Source: an uncultured Leptotrichiaceae bacterium (lineage in GTDB: Bacteria > Fusobacteriota > Fusobacteriia > Fusobacteriales > Leptotrichiaceae). Taken from it: DNA of 7,064 nt. Position 1 is the first letter of the stretch. Every line of letters starts with the position of its first letter. A model generated the notes under the pieces. The model was given only the letters and a program-made list of their open reading frames with translations. It made no database searches and was not told the origin of the DNA. The stretch spans positions 1 through 7,064 of the forward strand of contig CALHVR010000033.1 in the NCBI GenBank assembly GCA_938037005.1, in the 5' to 3' direction. A program made the translations under genes and the position numbers. Of the stretch, positions 6,346-7,064 are shown one piece after another.

Positions 6346-6375
6346 TTATATTTATTTATAAAATAATAAATATAA
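6346..6375. repeat. AT-only inverted repeat between the divergent promoters
   Basis: TTATATTTATT and AATAAATATAA form a perfect 11-bp inverted repeat around an 8-base centre. It lies between the serA promoter and the NlpC/P60 gene promoter, about 20 bp before the latter's -10. It could be a protein site, an UP-like element or simply chance in AT-only DNA. No T-run follows on either side that would make it a clear terminator. Confidence 0.5.
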
Positions 6376-6394
6376 GTGTTTTCTAAGTTTTATG

Positions 6395-6403
6395 TGGTAG
6401 AAT
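6395..6403 (+). promoter_or_regulatory. Probable extended -10 promoter of the NlpC/P60 gene
   Basis: TGG-TAGAAT is an extended -10 element (TGn plus a one-mismatch TATAAT). No good -35 is found 16-18 bp upstream, which extended -10 promoters can tolerate. TATACT at 6404-6409 is an alternative -10. Either one overlaps the TGGTAG/CTACCA inverted repeat, so a protein bound there would block transcription. Confidence 0.45.
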
Positions 6404-6426
6404 TATACTACCAAAGTTCATGGTAG
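6395..6426. promoter_or_regulatory. Three alternating half-sites TGGTAG-N7-CTACCA-N7-TGGTAG before the NlpC/P60 gene
   Basis: The exact hexamers are TGGTAG (6395-6400), CTACCA (6408-6413) and TGGTAG (6421-6426), each separated by exactly 7 bases. The middle one is the reverse complement of both others. This makes two overlapping 19-bp inverted repeats with 13-bp periodicity, covering the -10 region and ending just before the GGAGG ribosome binding site (6430-6434). It could be an operator array for a dimeric regulator. If transcription starts upstream of it, it could instead be an RNA switch in which the middle arm pairs with either neighbour. The repeat is directly visible; its function is inferred. 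Confidence 0.6.
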
Positions 6427-6438
6427 ATTGGAGGTTAC

Positions 6439-7029
6439 ATGAAGAAATTAGCAGTAATCACTGGAGCTCTGATATTATCTACATTTTCATTTGCAGCACC
6501 AAAAGCAAATACAACTAAAACAGCTGATGAAGAAATAAGAAATATCCTTGGTAATTATTTTAAAAATGATTCTGTATCTCTAAATGTTAAAGAAAAAGAA
6601 GTAAAAACAGTTTCATTATCTGGTAATTCTTCTGGGTATACACATACCGCAATTAGAGATAAAATTATAGAATTTGCACAAAAAAAATTAGGTGCACCAT
6701 ATGTTTGGGGTGCTACAGGCCCTAATTCATTTGATTGTTCAGGATTTATCGGTTATGTTTTTAAATCAGTTGCAAATTTAAATTTACCTAGAGTTTCAAG
6801 TGCACAAGCAACATTCAAACCAAAAATTTCGTCGAGCAATATGACAAAAGGTGATTTGGTATTTTTTGAAACAACTGGAGGAGGTCGTATTTCACACGTA
6901 GGAATTTATATGGGAAATAGACAATTTATCCATGCTTCTTCTGGAAAAAGTAGAAGGGTTATGGTTTCTAGTTTAGACAGCGATTATTACAGTAAAGCAT
7001 TTAGATGGGCAATAAATCCATTTAATTAA
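6439..7029 (+). CDS. Exported NlpC/P60-family peptidoglycan endopeptidase
   Basis: This 196-residue protein has a Sec signal peptide (MKKLAVITGALILSTFSFA, likely cut after Ala19), a short polar linker (about 20-68) and one NlpC/P60 domain (about 70-195). The expected catalytic residues are present: Cys100 in FDCSGF, His153 in RISHVGIYMG and His165 in FIHAS. So are the family's 'GAPYVWGATGPNSFDCSG' and 'GDLVFFE' segments. Such enzymes are cysteine peptidases that cut peptide stems of peptidoglycan, typically after D-glutamate, in cell separation or wall turnover. There is no LysM, SH3b or other wall-binding repeat, so it is a minimal single-domain form acting in the periplasm or outside the cell. 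GGAGG (6430-6434) fixes the start. It is transcribed away from serA, and no partner gene is visible downstream. Family is certain; exact bond specificity is not known. Confidence 0.93.
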   Translation: MKKLAVITGALILSTFSFAAPKANTTKTADEEIRNILGNYFKNDSVSLNVKEKEVKTVSLSGNSSGYTHTAIRDKIIEFAQKKLGAPYVWGATGPNSFDCSGFIGYVFKSVANLNLPRVSSAQATFKPKISSSNMTKGDLVFFETTGGGRISHVGIYMGNRQFIHASSGKSRRVMVSSLDSDYYSKAFRWAINPFN

Positions 7030-7064
7030 AAATTTGTTGTAGTAATTTAGTTATAATTTTAAAG
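7030..7064. other. Short AT-rich spacer at the right edge, no gene
   Basis: This is 35 bp after the NlpC/P60 stop. There is no clear terminator hairpin within it; the window ends before one could be completed. TATAAT at 7052-7057 has no usable -35 or TG extension, so I do not call a promoter. Confidence 0.5.

Noticed and set aside
7052..7057. TATAAT near the right edge as a promoter for a downstream gene
   Set aside because: No -35 at 16-18 bp, no TG extension, and the window ends before any gene could be seen.

Overview
This 7.1 kb window is very AT-rich. It has densely packed genes, A/T-ending codons, strong AGGAGG-type ribosome binding sites and extended (TGn) -10 boxes. The protein set (TroA-type lipoprotein transporter with an Mn-type DtxR regulator, SerA with a C-terminal ACT domain, GHMP-family homoserine kinase, small exported NlpC/P60 enzyme) fits a low-GC anaerobe. 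My best guess is a fusobacterium of the Leptotrichiaceae (Leptotrichia, Sneathia or Streptobacillus); this is inferred from sequence style only, and low-GC Firmicutes are not excluded.

Layout. Positions 1 to about 6202 are all minus-strand genes, so read the window right to left. A promoter near 6268-6296 drives serA (phosphoglycerate dehydrogenase) and, 25 bp on, thrB (homoserine kinase). A U-rich hairpin that overlaps the thrB stop closes this unit. Next comes a DtxR/MntR-family metalloregulator, whose stop codon lies inside a 28-bp perfect palindrome followed by T6, a second terminator-like structure. A new consensus-like promoter (2881-2909) then drives a metal-uptake ABC operon: substrate-binding lipoprotein, ATPase, permease 1 and permease 2. 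Permease 2 is cut off by the window's left edge. The order matches treponemal tro and Bacillus mnt loci. Two different inverted repeats flank this promoter and are candidate operators for the adjacent regulator.

On the plus strand, diverging from serA, is one gene for an exported NlpC/P60 cell-wall peptidase. Its promoter/leader holds a regular array of three alternating half-sites, TGGTAG-N7-CTACCA-N7-TGGTAG, directly before the ribosome binding site.

How it fits together. The metal operon would import Mn2+ (or Zn2+/Fe2+), and the neighbouring regulator would shut it down when metal is plentiful. serA and thrB are housekeeping amino-acid genes, apparently separate transcriptionally. I found no mobile element, CRISPR array, tRNA, rRNA or recognisable riboswitch, and no clearly novel multi-gene system. 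The most unusual signals are regulatory: the triple half-site array before the NlpC/P60 gene, the paired operators of the metal operon, and the AT-only palindromes. No stretch longer than about 240 bp lacks a gene.
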